Assembly (NCBI GenBank): GCA_036426205.1
Contig: CM071573.1
Span: 71,894,580 to 71,958,579 of the forward strand
Origin: Ascaphus truei
Lineage: Eukaryota; Chordata; Amphibia; Anura; Ascaphidae
Reading direction: 5' to 3'
Length of the DNA: 64,000 nt
The position numbers were made by a program, and so were the translations under genes. Within the stretch, counting starts at the first letter, position 1; each line of letters begins with the position of its first letter. The notes under the pieces are model-generated. The model searched no databases and was not told the DNA's origin. It saw only the letters and a program-made list of their open reading frames with translations. Of the stretch, positions 34,566-45,248 are shown in pieces.

Positions 34566-35322
34566 AGGTGTGTGTATGTGAAAAGTGTGTGGCATGTGAA
34601 TAATATTATGTGATTGGTTGTTTGTATGTGTGCATGTATCAGCTGTGTGCGTATATTTTCGTTTATGGTGCCTATATATACAGTGGATGTGTATGGGGTT
34701 CACTGGCTGCATGGTTTCTTGGTAGCATTTTTTGGGTGTAGCTGTTCAATATAAGCTGCTTCTCCAATATCTACCTAGTACCCTACATTTGCTGTTTTTT
34801 GCCTTTTCTGACATGCTTTAATAAAACTATGTTTTAAAGCTGAGGGTGTTGCATGTGACCTGTAGGTCAACAGCATCTCCAATTCATTAAGCAATCACAT
34901 TTATATGCTTCCACTATTACAAATGGCAAATCAGTTATGCTGTGAAAATGTTCATTGTTATGCTGAAACCGCACTGAGAAAATTGGCTGCGTGAAACATT
35001 CCAATACAAGCAGCTCGACTCAAATCCCATCACAATACATATTTTTTTAAGCACCAGTTATTCTCTATTTGATCAGATGTACTTGTCTTGTTTTTCATTT
35101 TCATCCACTATTTTATTCGTAAAAGCTTAGCTAATTGCCTGTTTTGTTGTTTACAATAATACCCTTGACCCACTTTAACAAAGCTATTAATAAACATGTA
35201 ACCCTCTTTCCACGCAGATGGGTCTGCAATACATTGTCTGCAAAGGGGTTAAGGGTCAGATTTCTCTAGCAGTCTTTTGCCATAAGACACCTTAAACTCT
35301 TCCAACTCAAGTCAATGTGCTC
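34566..35322. other. Unassigned AT-rich sequence
   Basis: Nothing recognised. Confidence 0.35.
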
Positions 35323-35325
35323 TAA

Positions 35326-35678
35326 GGCCTTGCCCCCGCTGCCTACTACAGCGTCCGCTGTGGCGGACGCTGCAGGGACGAGAGCCCTCCCCTCAATGGC
35401 GCCGGGCCCGCTGCGAGGGGGGGCCGCAGCGCTCGGGCGAGAGCTGCTCCTGCTCTCAATAGAATTGAGAGCAGGACTCGCGTCGAGCGATTAGGCACGC
35501 CCCCGGCGGTTCAGCCAATGAGGGCGAACCTGCCGGGTGACGTCATGGCCGCGCCCCCGTCACTCCCCCGCCACGCCCCCCCCCCGGTCTCTCCTCCTGC
35601 AGTGAGCTGCAGACCGGGGAATCGGCTGAACGCGCCGCCAATATCGCGCGCGCGCGTTACAGCGGCGTGACCGGGGCC
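35326..35678. mobile_element. CpG-rich MITE, PIF/Harbinger-like
   Basis: Ends GGCCTTGCCCCCGCTG and (reverse complement) GGCCCCGGTCACGCCG, flanked by TAA on the left and TTA on the right. The interior has CCAATGAGGGCGAACC and TGACGTCATGGCCG, shared with 20791-21085, and CGCGCGCG near the right end. CpGs are well preserved for a vertebrate repeat, which would fit a young copy (inference). Confidence 0.65.
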
Positions 35679-35681
35679 TTA

Positions 35682-36551
35682 GCCTTAGGTGTCTTTCAGC
35701 ACCAGACGGTGTCTTAGGACAGAACACTGCATAATAGGCAGGGGCCTAAAACGTCTTGAATTTAGAAAAAGAGGCCAGTTTACTCCATTTAATATCAACT
35801 GTTCTCTCTCTTTTAGGTTAATTTATTAACACTATAGTTAAAGAAGCCATTTTTTTTAATTTCCAATTGTTTTTCAGTTAAATAAAGATTTCTGCGCAAT
35901 AGTGCACAGCATATTGAAAAATAAAAAAGAGAAAAATAAAAAAATATGTAGTTCAGTAAGTGAGTATTTATATAGTGAAAGGATGTTCAATTCTTCTTAT
36001 AGGGCACTCACATTTCCTTAGAACAGTTAAAGCCCGTAGTGCCTCTCACAGGAATCCAAGATCCTCATGCAGATTAAGAAAAACAAAAGGTGATAATATA
36101 GTTTAGTAACTTCAACCAAACACCTTATTTATTGCATTCACATAGTAAAAATTAGACTTTAAAGGCATAGAGAGTAAACTACAGAGTGAAGTCTTGCCAG
36201 TTGCCAGGTAAACTTCAGCACCCTCTGACCACATGTAACGTGGCTCCATGGTTCCTTCTCGTGACATCACTTCCAGTTGATGCATTTCCGATTCACCTCC
36301 ACCCAACGCGTTTTGTAGATGCTCACTATATAAGCAATGACTTACTACACAATGTATTTTTCTTTTACACAAGGCTTGTGCTTGTTAAATGACTGAGATA
36401 AAAGGGGTGGTGTGAAATAGAGCTAAAATAAAGAATGTGTTGAGTGATGTGACCTAATTAGGACCACTAGAATACCTCTTATAAAGGTAGGCCGCCTGGC
36501 ACAAATCTAACCGAAAAAGATCAGATGAACAATACAAATACACAATAAGAG
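35682..36551. other. Unassigned, with ACGCGTTTTG relic
   Basis: About 36240-36340 has CACTTCCAGTTGATGC and AACGCGTTTTGTAG, resembling the GC-rich part and the ACGCGTTTC end of the hammerhead-like loops. It is too decayed to fold as one. The rest is unrecognised. Confidence 0.35.
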
Positions 36552-37449
36552 TGTCTTACAAGTCCTTGAATATGTCTCTTTAAGTCCAAATGGAGGAAGT
36601 GTCCAAAGAACTCTTCTAGTCCTGTGCTTCCAAGTGAATGGATGATTCCACGGCTGTGCGTACCGTGATATGTGGATCAAACACAAGAAAAAATCATAGT
36701 GCATCACTGCTGATACATAACAAATGATGACATACAAAACATAAGAGTAACACCACATACAAAACATACACCACAAGACTAACACCACATATAAAACATA
36801 CACACCATATAAAAACAATAACAACAAATGATAGCAAGGCTAAAATATAAAAGGCTAATTTAATACAACATAAAAAACAATAAAAATTGCTAGAATAAGT
36901 ATCACAGTGATGCAGCTGGTCTGGTGGGTTAAAACCTGAATCCTACTCACAAGATGGTGGGAGTAAACAGGCACAGTATATTGACTGCAGTGAGATATTA
37001 GCTAGTCCTCCAGTAACACTGGGGTATCAGTAGATGCACTCCAATGCTTTCCCGCGCTCCTGGGACGGATACTCCGACACTGGGGGCGGACCTCGAGGAG
37101 AAGAGCCTCTTCCTGCTTGTCAGACCAAAACACGCCTGTAATGCTGCTCACGTCAGTTCCGTCAAATTAGCTCATGAACTTTGACCCTACGCGTTTCGTG
37201 CGCTTGCGCGTCACTTCTTCAGGTGTGGTGTGTATGTTTTGTATGTGGTGTTAGTCTTATGTTTTGTATGTCATCATTTGTTGTGTATCAGCAGTGTTGC
37301 ACTATGATTTTTTCTTGTGTTTGATCCACATATCACGGAACGCACAGCCGTGGAATCATCCATTCACTTGGAAGCACAGGACTAGAAGAGTTCTTTGGAC
37401 TATTCCTCCATTTGGACTTAAAGAGGAATATACATGGACTTGTAAGGCG
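36552..37449. mobile_element. Fold-back element C with hammerhead-like loop
   Basis: Inverted arms 36552-36805 and 37223-37449 share AGAACTCTTCTAGTCCTGTG and GTGATATGTGGATCAAACAC and are nearly identical. The left arm carries an extra partial repeat of ACACCACATACAAAACATAC. The loop has an AT-rich part and a GC-rich part (GGGCGGACCTCGAGGAG) ending in the ribozyme-like motif at 37184-37230. Same layout as element A. Confidence 0.7.
37184..37230 (-). ncRNA. Hammerhead-like motif with GNRA-capped stem II
   Basis: On the minus strand: CTGAAGA (37216-37222), an extra A, then stem II GTG-A-CGC/GCG-CAC closed by a GCAA tetraloop (37198-37214). GAAACGCGTA follows at 37188-37197. The core boxes match the hammerhead consensus CUGANGA/GAAA. 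Stem I pairing is weak, so cleavage is uncertain. Confidence 0.5.
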
Positions 37450-37539
37450 CCGGATCTTGTTAAATGACTGCTATATAATCAATGACGTGCCTGGGAAGAA
37501 TCTCCCAATGATACCGTGCCATGAAAAATGATAGGGACA

Positions 37540-37920
37540 GCATTAGAAATGGGAGAATCCACCCAAATCTGTTTCCCGGATTTTCTCGCATTTTCCCCTC
37601 AAAATCCGTTTCGCAGTGTCAAATCCGCAGACGGATTTGGTCAGTTGGAATCCGCTTGCATTCATCAAAAACTGCAATTGGATACAATCCGTTGACGGAT
37701 TTGTAGAATCCAATCCACAGGTTCAGACACTCGTTGGCGGATTCTTAAAAATCCATCAACGGGTTGCGGGATCCGCGGAGTGTATTGGTAATAAAAATAA
37801 TAATAAAAAATTCGCAAAAGACGAATCGCCCTTTTTAAGGTTGATCCGCTAAAATCCGCGGACCAAAGGAACCAGCAGCTACGGATCCAAATCCGCCCCA
37901 AAAATGTGCCCATCTCTAGA
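37540..37920. repeat. AATCCG-rich dispersed repeat, copy 2
   Basis: Left end TTAGAAATGGGAGAATCC and right end (reverse complement) TAGAGATGGGCACATTTT form imperfect terminal repeats. The interior has many AATCCG/CGGATT motifs (for example CCGTTGACGGATTTG). This suggests a MITE family with TAGAGATGGGC-type ends. The duplication is not clear. Confidence 0.65.
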
Positions 37921-38189
37921 TCTTATCGCTAAGCTATTTGTATGTGATGGATACTGAACAGTATCCTTTTTAGCTTCTACCTAATGGCTTAAAGCAGCCC
38001 GAACTTCTATGCTAACTGTCAAACAAGAAAAGTGCTTTGATTGTACAAAAATACATTTCTCGTAATTGTTGTCTTGAAGGAGGGCTTCTACAACTGCATA
38101 AAGAATACCCTGTTTTTGTCATTTACATAGCGTTACCGAGCTACTGGTGCAGAGGGACATAGAACTCAAAACTGTATCTAAAAATTACA
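37921..38189. other. Unassigned spacer
   Basis: Nothing recognised. Confidence 0.35.
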
Positions 38190-38465
38190 AGAAGGAGCGG
38201 CTCAGCGAGTAAAAACACTGACTCTAAAAACAATGACACTGACTTTGAAGCAGGGGAACCTGGTTCAAATTCCTGTGTCAGCTCCTTGTGACCATGTACA
38301 AGTCACATTATCTATCCTCAGGCACCAAACTTAGATTGTACGCTTATCTGGCCAGGGACTGTGTCTGTAAAAATTCCTATGTGCTGCGCACTATACTGTA
38401 ATTGTGATGCGCTTTGAGTCCCATTGGAAGAAAAGCGCTATATGAAATAAGTTATTATTATTATT
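38190..38465 (+). mobile_element. tRNA-derived MIR-like SINE
   Basis: A-box region GCGGCTCAGCGAGTAAAAAC and B-box GGTTCAAATTC (38262-38272) are both well preserved. A 22-bp or so internal duplication of an ACACTGACT segment separates them. The tail GGGACTGTGTCTGTAAAAAT leads to AGCGCTATATGAAATAAG and ATTATTATTAT. Confidence 0.8.
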
Positions 38466-39114
38466 ATGAATAATAAGAAAAACTTTACCAAGATGCATTG
38501 GGCTAATACCTGCAACATTTGAAGCATTCTTTATGATTTTTAGCACCTACACAACCTATAAAGTTTGTAAATGACCCTTTCCTGGAATATGTAACAGCTG
38601 TACTTCAAGTTACTATGTACTCAGCTCCTTTAATGTGAAATACATTGGGTGTTTTGTCACAGATTACATAAAAGGGGTGTTAAATCTAGAGTTGTTATCT
38701 GGTCAACCTGGATAATATAATTTCTCTAACTCGCATTTTAGCTGTTAGACATTCCTTTAAAGCACTGTGGCATGTTATGTAATAATTATATGTAATTATA
38801 TGAGAAAGGGCTTAAAATCAGCACTAATGTACAGTAATAATATTGACTTGGAAACCTATAAAAATAGACACTGATAGGCAATGGAAAATGCTGTCTTATA
38901 TTTCTACTTCCTCACATTTATCAGACTAAGTTTAAGGATGCTTAAATAGACATAATGTGTAATAGGATCTAATAAGTAAATTTACACAAATATATTTTAA
39001 TCTTTTTATCATCTTAACTCACAAAGGCAATTACATGCAAAATTGTGGTGAATAGTGATTTTGAGGGGGAAATACGAGAAAATGCGAGAAACGGAATTTG
39101 GGCGAATTTGCCTA
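38466..39114. other. Unassigned AT-rich sequence
   Basis: Nothing recognised, except a possible AATTTGGGCGAATTTGCC MITE end near 39090. Confidence 0.35.
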
Positions 39115-39375
39115 TCTCTAATGATCACTTCCTGCTTTTAAAAAGGGGGTTTAAATCGCCGTCCAAAAGGAAGTCACTACTGATGAAGTTGCAGCTTCCT
39201 ATTGGTCTGAGATTTGGCAGTCATTATGTTTCCTGTGGAGGGAGATTTTAACATAGTAACTTCACAGGTAAGTATCTCAGGACCTGGGAGGTTCCAAGGC
39301 CCTGGTTCCCATCAAGTGGGGAAAAAAATGGGGGGGGGGGGGGGGAAACAGTATTGGGGATTGCTGCTTTATTTA
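39115..39375. mobile_element. TTAA-type MITE, degenerate copy 5
   Basis: Keeps the CTTCCTATTGGTCTGAG interior and ends GGGGATTGCTGCTTTA. A G12+ homopolymer lies inside. Ends are mutated. Confidence 0.45.
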
Positions 39376-39530
39376 TAAAATGTATTTATAAAATGTGTTA
39401 CCAGGAAGTAATAGATTGAGAGTTACCTCTCGTTTCCAAGTATGTCCTGGTCACAGAGTTATAATGACAGATACATGGTTACATTAAGTGAGCAGGGTTA
39501 TACATTATATACCAGACATTACATGCACAG
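39376..39530. other. Dispersed-looking sequence next to MITE pair
   Basis: A block with GTTACCAGGAAGTAATAG and CAAGTATGTCCTGGTCAC looks like an old repeat cut off by the MITE at 39534. Family not identified. Confidence 0.3.
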
Positions 39531-39533
39531 TAA

Positions 39534-39899
39534 GGCCTCGGGCATGGTGCCTCGGGCCGCGCTGAGCCGCGCTCCTGCTCTGCCTCGCCTGCTCAAGCTG
39601 GGGCATTTTTGCGTCCTGGCAGGCGAGGCAGTGAGCATGCTTTGGGGGCGGGGCGAAGGCGTAGCGGGAGGCGGGGATAGTCCCTCGTTCCCATTGGATG
39701 GTTGCGGTCACGTGACCGCTCCTCCACTCCACACAGCGCCGAAATTCAAACCTGCCTGTCTCCTGAAAATTTCTGAGCATCCGCACGCATGCGGAAGTGT
39801 GCAGAAGCGGCTGCTAAAGCCGCGCTGATCACAGATGTAGGGGGTAAGTGCAACCGCTCAGCGCGGCTCAGCACGGCCTGCTGTACCATGTCCCAGGCC
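39534..39899. mobile_element. CpG-rich MITE, first of an abutting pair
   Basis: Ends GGCCTCGGGCATGGT and (reverse complement) GGCCTGGGACATGGT, flanked by TAA at 39531-39533 and 39900-39902. The 3-bp duplication matches PIF/Harbinger. The interior is rich in GCGCGGCTC and has GGTCACGTGACCG. Frames crossing it on both strands are chance frames in GC-rich DNA. Confidence 0.8.
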
Positions 39900-39902
39900 T
39901 AA

Positions 39903-40220
39903 GGCTGCGTACCCGCTGGCGCTGACCGCGCTCATGCTTGATAGTGGTGACGTCACCAACTCACTAAGCATGAGCGCCGAGTGTCCTGTCTATTTTGCAA
40001 GCAGGAGCGGGGGTGATGGGGGGAGGGCATTGGGGGCATGTTTAGCACGATTCAAGGTCACTTTTTTTGTCTCCTCAAGCGCCAAGCTTGGGAGAGCATG
40101 CGTGCCTGCACACGAGCGCATGTGCACCGCGTGAGCGGGGACATCAACATAAAGAGTACAGGAAGTAAAAGCGGCAAGCGCTGAGTGCACAGCACGCTCA
40201 GCACCAGCGGGGACGCAGAC
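39903..40220. mobile_element. CpG-rich MITE, second of an abutting pair
   Basis: Ends GGCTGCGTACCCGCTGGCG and (reverse complement) GTCTGCGTCCCCGCTGGTG, flanked by TAA at 39900-39902 and 40221-40223. It shares its left TAA with the preceding MITE. GCTCATGCTTGATAG after the end links it to the copy at 5295-5563. Confidence 0.8.
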
Positions 40221-40223
40221 TAA

Positions 40224-40620
40224 GAGATAATACAGTATACAGTACCGACACACTTTATTGAAGTGTGGTCGGTACCGCAAGCCGGGAAATCTCCCGGCTT
40301 GCTAGTGGCCGCCCCTCGGCGTGCCGCGCGTCATAGACGCGCGGTCACGCGTCATCGGGAGCGTGCGCCCCCTGCACGCGTGTCCAGGGGCTCCCTGAGG
40401 GAGCCCTGGTGTGCCGCGATCGCGGGACAGCGGCAGGGGGTTCCGGGGGACCCGGCGGACCCGGCAGCGGTAGGGAGAGCGCCCCGATCGGAGGGCGCTC
40501 TTCCGCTGCTTCGGCGCGCGCCCGAGTGTGACGGCTACTGCTGCGGCACAGAACGGGCAAATGCTCGAATAAACTGTGCCGCAGCAGTATGTTATAGGCG
40601 TATGTAACAGTTACAGGCCA
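40224..40620. other. GC-rich block with terminal hairpin
   Basis: Very GC-rich and CpG-rich. CAAGCCGGGAAATCTCCCGG forms one hairpin near its left side. TACTGCTGCGGCACAG at 40530 and its exact complement at 40574-40589 form a second. The frames here lack any domain. It may be another MITE, or an older GC-rich element whose left end is lost. Confidence 0.45.
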
Positions 40621-40799
40621 GGTTAAAATTTAAAGGCTTTAACCTTTTTATTACCATAGAGGCCTCTCAGACACCAAGGGGGTAATTCTATGTATAGTAC
40701 AAAGCGGCCATATGGAGCACTTTCTGGGAAAATCCCTATTAAAGTCCATGAACAGAGGCTTCGGACAACATGGAATAGGGATCTAGTTGGGTTACTTAC
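40621..40799. other. Unassigned spacer
   Basis: Nothing recognised. Confidence 0.3.
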
Positions 40800-41070
40800 T
40801 GCTGAAGGAGTAAAGACACTGAGTTTGAAGCAGGGGAACCTGGTGCTAGCCCATTCTGAATTTGGGCAAGTCACCTCCTCTGCCTATGTCGCAGGTACCA
40901 AAACCTTCTGGCCATCTGGTCAAAAACATCTGGCCATCTGGTCAAAAACTTCTGTGCAGGGACTGTGTCTGTAGAAATCCCATGTGCTGCGTACCGCGCG
41001 CTATACTGTAGTTGTGACACGCTTTGAGTCCCATTGGGAGAAAAGCGCTAGATGAAACAAAGTTATTATA
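40800..41070 (+). mobile_element. MIR-like SINE with internal duplication
   Basis: Head GGAGTAAAGACACTGAG, core TTTGGGCAAGTCACCTCC, then a direct duplication of CTGGCCATCTGGTCAAAAAC, and the tail GGGACTGTGTCTGTAGAAAT to AGCGCTAGATG. The B-box is altered (GGTGCTAGCCC), so it is no longer competent. Confidence 0.7.
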
Positions 41071-41082
41071 TGTGTAACAGGG

Positions 41083-41250
41083 GACTTATCCCTGTTCACA
41101 AATGTGCCTCTAATCCAGCAGTGTGGTGGTTAACTGCTGGTAACAAATTAACTAACACCACCTGCCTGATTACAGGTGGTAGAAAAAAGCCTGCCTTTGA
41201 GACAGGAAGTGACTCCGTAGCTCACGTGTGAGCTGAACTTTGGAGACAGA
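41083..41250. other. Possible LTR start
   Basis: TGTAACAGGGGACTTATCCC could begin an LTR, continuing into the duplicated segment downstream. No matching end or target duplication was found, so this is only a suggestion. Confidence 0.3.
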
Positions 41251-41890
41251 GCAGAGGTTCTTGAGTCTCACAGGAGAGACTGACCAAGAGAACACAGATC
41301 TCTGGAGCTGACAAATAAGACTTCTAAACCTGGATGCTGACATTTTCTGTGCACACACGGGTGCAGTTCCAGGAGAGCAGAGAAGCTTCCCCATACAGCA
41401 GCCAGCTAACAGATAAGACTTTTATTAACAATACTTTTTATATCTGTTCATCCGTCTACAATATGCAAAAAAAGTAGAGTTTTTTTTATCTGTACTAAAC
41501 CTTCAGCATTGTACAGTAATGTTGTCCTTATTTGCCATAATATAATATCATTGTATTGCGTACATCTGTAGCAGAGGTTCTTGAGTCTCACAGGAGAGAC
41601 TGACCAAGAGAACACAAATCTCTGGAGCTGACAAATAAGACTTCTAAACCTGGATGCTGACATTTTCTGTGCACACACGGGTACGGTTCCAGGAGAGCAG
41701 AGAAGCTTCCCCATACAGCAGCCAGCTAACAGATAAGACTTTTATTAACAAGACTTTTTATATCTGTTCATCCGTCTACAATATGCAAAAAAAGTAGAGT
41801 TTTTTTTTATCTGTACTAAACCTTCAGCATTGTACAGTAATGTTGTCCTTGTTTGCCATAATATAATATCATTGTATTGCGTACATCTGT
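41251..41890. repeat. Recent 320-bp tandem duplication
   Basis: 41251-41570 and 41571-41890 are direct copies that differ at only a handful of positions (for example CAGATCTC/CAAATCTC and GTGCAGTT/GTACGGTT). Each starts GCAGAGGTTCTTGAGTCTC and ends CGTACATCTGTA. The two minus-strand frames at 41170 and 41448 are the same frame in each copy and have no domain. Confidence 0.95.
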
Positions 41891-42339
41891 ATTGTTTACC
41901 TCTACAAAGGAAAGGTTAGGTGTTTCAGATGACTTACTAAAAAAAGCAGCATCCGCTAAGAACAAACGTTATTTCTACTGCAACAGAAGTGTAAAGTTAT
42001 GCACTTTCGGTATATAGTATGCCAATATATTTCCTGAAAAATAGCTGCACAGAATGAATTAGACACATCAAGAAATTCTAAATCTATATGCCATAAATGT
42101 GCCTATCACTATAATTTTCATTCTTTGGAAATGTATTTATACATGTTATACTCTAAAGTAATAAGTAACTATCAGCACTGTATAATAATAAAATACTAAC
42201 ACTAAATAAACTTCTTATATAATCATCATGCTTTTTCTCAGCTGCTTTGCCCCAAAGCAGAGGCTATTTGACCTATTGATTATTTGGTTATGTTGAAGAC
42301 CTCTCTTAGCTCTGCCTCTCTCTATGCTGCTGACCGTTC
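41891..42339. other. Unassigned AT-rich sequence
   Basis: Nothing recognised. Confidence 0.35.
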
Positions 42340-42830
42340 TGCCAATACAAAGATTTATTGTATGCATGTCTATTGGTATAGAGCCATCTATGTACATGGT
42401 GCTTCACAGCAGTAATAATCAACAAAATTATATGAGGTGTCATTCATAATGAGCGTTTTAGGCTTTGTCCATAGTGCAGGATACGGCGCGAGCTACGTAG
42501 CTCACGCCAAAACAAGCACTACTACGCCAATGCATATGCACATAGTGCACACACGATAGCGGGTGCACATGCGCTACAGGGAGAGGGGCAAGTTTGTATT
42601 TGAAGCGCGACGCTGGGAGGAGGAGGAAGTGCGGAAGCTAGCGGGTTCCATTATGGACGCGGCCTTAACCATAAGAGTAAACATTAGGAAAAGATCTCCC
42701 TACCCCAAAGAGCTTACAATGTAAATGTTATGTAGGGAGAACTTATACAGACAGAAGGATGGTGTCATGTAAGTGTGAATCCAAGGGGTGAGTATGTTGG
42801 AGCTACGAAAAAATTAAAGAGGTGAGTTTT
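42340..42830 (-). mobile_element. SINE/LINE-tail-like repeat split by a MITE
   Basis: CCCCAAAGAGCTTACAATG (near 42703) is the complement of the GATTGTAAGCTCTT tail seen in the SINEs, so this is a related, older repeat on the minus strand. Its continuity is broken at 42458-42667 by the MITE below. Confidence 0.45.
42461..42664. mobile_element. CpG-rich MITE, nested
   Basis: Ends GGCTTTGTCCATAGTGCAG and (reverse complement) GGCCGCGTCCATAATGG, flanked by TTA at 42458-42460 and 42665-42667. Smallest member of the family at 204 bp. Confidence 0.75.
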
Positions 42831-42854
42831 GAGGCGGGCCTTACAGTGATTATT

Positions 42855-43205
42855 TTAAAACATAGGTTTGAAGCAAGGGGTCTGTGGAGCTGAACTCTGT
42901 TAATTTCAGCTCTGGGGACCCCCTGCTTCCAGAGATACTTACCTTCACAGGGGGTGCTTGTAGCCACTCCGCTCGGCTAGCAGGGATCACGTAATGGCCG
43001 CGATTCAAAGCTCCCGCACCCTGTGGGCCAATAAGAAGCTGTGATGTCATTCGGGGCAACTTCCTATTGGCCCACGTGACACCGGAGCTTTAAAAAGCAG
43101 TGACATACCAGCAGCCCCCTTCCGAGGTAAGTATCTGGAAGCAGGGGGTCCCCGGAGCTGAAATTAATGGGGTTCAGATTCGTAGACCCCCTGCTTCAAT
43201 TCTAA
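42855..43205. mobile_element. TTAA-type MITE, copy 3
   Basis: GAAGCAAGGGGTCTGTGGAG ... CTGGGGACCCCCTGCTTCC on the left and GGAAGCAGGGGGTCCCCGG ... GACCCCCTGCTTC on the right. The interior CCAATAAGAAGCTGTGATG is close to copies 1 and 2. The outermost terminal bases are not preserved. Confidence 0.65.
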
Positions 43206-44096
43206 GATATTCAAAACAATGGGAAAATGTGCTGCTTTTCGTACCAGAATACAGGTGTTAATTTTGGAAGAGGATTTTCTCAAGAAATCATGCAGGAGGA
43301 GCAGTGTAGAACTGTAGTAGCCTTATTATCCCTGTGAAAATCTAGTTTCATTTGTGGGTAGTGATACCAGTTAATGGACCAAGAGTAGACCTATTCATTA
43401 TTGCAGTTTTCATGAGACCTCACATGTCTCTACTTCAGTATTATAAAACTGTATATCAGAGAACTTTTAGAGAGCTGAGAACCCAGATTTGTTTTTGTTT
43501 TTTTAACCACGAAATGGCGTAATCTTCCGGTACCTAAGGATTAAAATGTTGCTAGTAACCTCTGCAGGCGGAGAATGGGCACATTGTACAGGGCATGAAA
43601 ATTCTATTTACAAGACGGGCTGCTGTATAAAAACAGCTAGTTATCTTTCAGTCATTGTCACAAAGGCAATTTGTAGAAGTAAAAATATTTTTAGGCTGGG
43701 TTGATGGCCTGCATCTCTGGAGAAACATGTAGAGTTCCTTTCAGTTGCAGCCTGAAATATTCCACTAATGTTGTGCTTTTCATCCATTATCCTGCAGTAC
43801 CACAAATTATAGATAATTTGTATCACAGCTGCTCCTGGCTTTAACCGTTTTTTTTTTTAAAAGTTAATCAGCCTCATGAAGCGTTGTTGTCTAAATCTTG
43901 TTTATTCTACATACACACACTTAGCTGGGGAATAAAACACAGCTAATGCAGCAAAGCATACATCAAGAATTCATGCAAGACCACACACAGCAACACAATC
44001 CTGGGAGTGTCACACTATTGTCTCTGTAATGGAATATTTATCTTTAAAATATGAATATGGCAGTAATACATTTGATCTCATTGCCCCATAATTATC
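43206..44096. other. Unassigned AT-rich sequence
   Basis: Nothing recognised. Confidence 0.35.
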
Positions 44097-44100
44097 TATC

Positions 44101-45210
44101 TGTAGCGCACTTTCCCCCACCCCTTGGAGATGTGTGGCTACGGTGTTTGAATGCAATACTTGCTGGTGCCCAGGAGATCTGAGCCTCCGATGCTGGAAAC
44201 CTGGGGTGCACCTGAGTGATGCTTGGTAGCGCCTCCACCTGTACGGGATTCTATAGTGTAGATTAACCCCGTTACAGGACACATAAGAAATACACACGTG
44301 GGATAACAGAACAGTTTTACTGGGTGTAAAGGAATATGATATACAGCCCACCCACCAGACCACGCACGGCCGTACCTTCCCACAGTACCTACGGGTCCTT
44401 GGGCACCCAATCAACCCTGTGTCCATAAGTCAATACCTCACCCAATGTGTGGTACAGCGCTGTCCACTATAGTATTGTTGGAGCACGTGAGACGTTGGGT
44501 ACCTGCCGGGTGCATACACACCCGGGAGTGCTGGCGTAGTGATGATGGGACCCACGGATCCAAGATGTCCTCTGCGAAGCCTCCGCCTCTACGTTGCGTG
44601 GGTCCCGTGTGGAGTGTACCACCGTATGCAATGTCTCTTTGTTGTAGGTGTCTGGTCCCAGATCACCTGAAGCCAGGATACAGCCGCGTCCTGGATGGGT
44701 CCCTCACTCTGGTACTACAGGGGTAGTGTCCCTGTCTATGGGCCTGTCCCTGCAGCAACCACAAGCTGAGGGGAGTCGGGGCCTTAGTGGGGCCTAATGT
44801 GGTCTTTGGACTAGTGCAGGTGCCACAAACACCTGCACACACACACCCTACCCTGAAGGCGTCCCAGCTCCGACTGACTAATGTGACCCAGTGCGCAAAA
44901 TGTATCTAATATCTAATACCTGCGGGGGGAATGCTACAGACCTATTGGCTGGTTCGCGCCATGTGAGCTGCAACCCCAGTGGCTGCTGGGGCTTGTAGTT
45001 CCCCGTGTAGCCTGATACCTAATGGCCACCTCACGTGCCTACCACTGTGCATGCGCAATTGAATTCAAGATGGCGGTGCCCCACTACGGGAGCCGCTGAT
45101 TCCTCCGGCGACCGGATCGCACGCCACACTGCCCACCTTGCTCTGCAATCTTCCCCTGCACCAGTGAAGGTAAGGGGAAAGTAAAGGGGACCAAGGGGGA
45201 CCTAGCTACA
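44101..45210. mobile_element. 1.1-kb solo LTR-like element, family 2
   Basis: Ends TGTAGC and GCTACA with TATC on both sides (44097-44100 and 45211-45214), which fits a 4-bp target duplication. GC-rich, with no gag-pol. Sequence differs from the LTRs at 2488 and 26300. Orientation is undecided; no strong TATA or AATAAA was found. The 138-codon minus frame inside has no domain. The right TATC has expanded into a microsatellite, so the duplication could in part be coincidence. Confidence 0.6.

Positions 45211-45247
<37 letters not shown>
45211..45247. repeat. (TATC)n microsatellite
   Basis: About nine tandem TATC units starting exactly at the LTR border. Confidence 0.95.

Positions 45248-45248
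<1 letters not shown>

Noticed and set aside
33095..38465. A- and B-box heads considered as tRNA genes.
   Set aside because: No cloverleaf with an acceptor stem can be drawn, and each is followed by a SINE core and tail.
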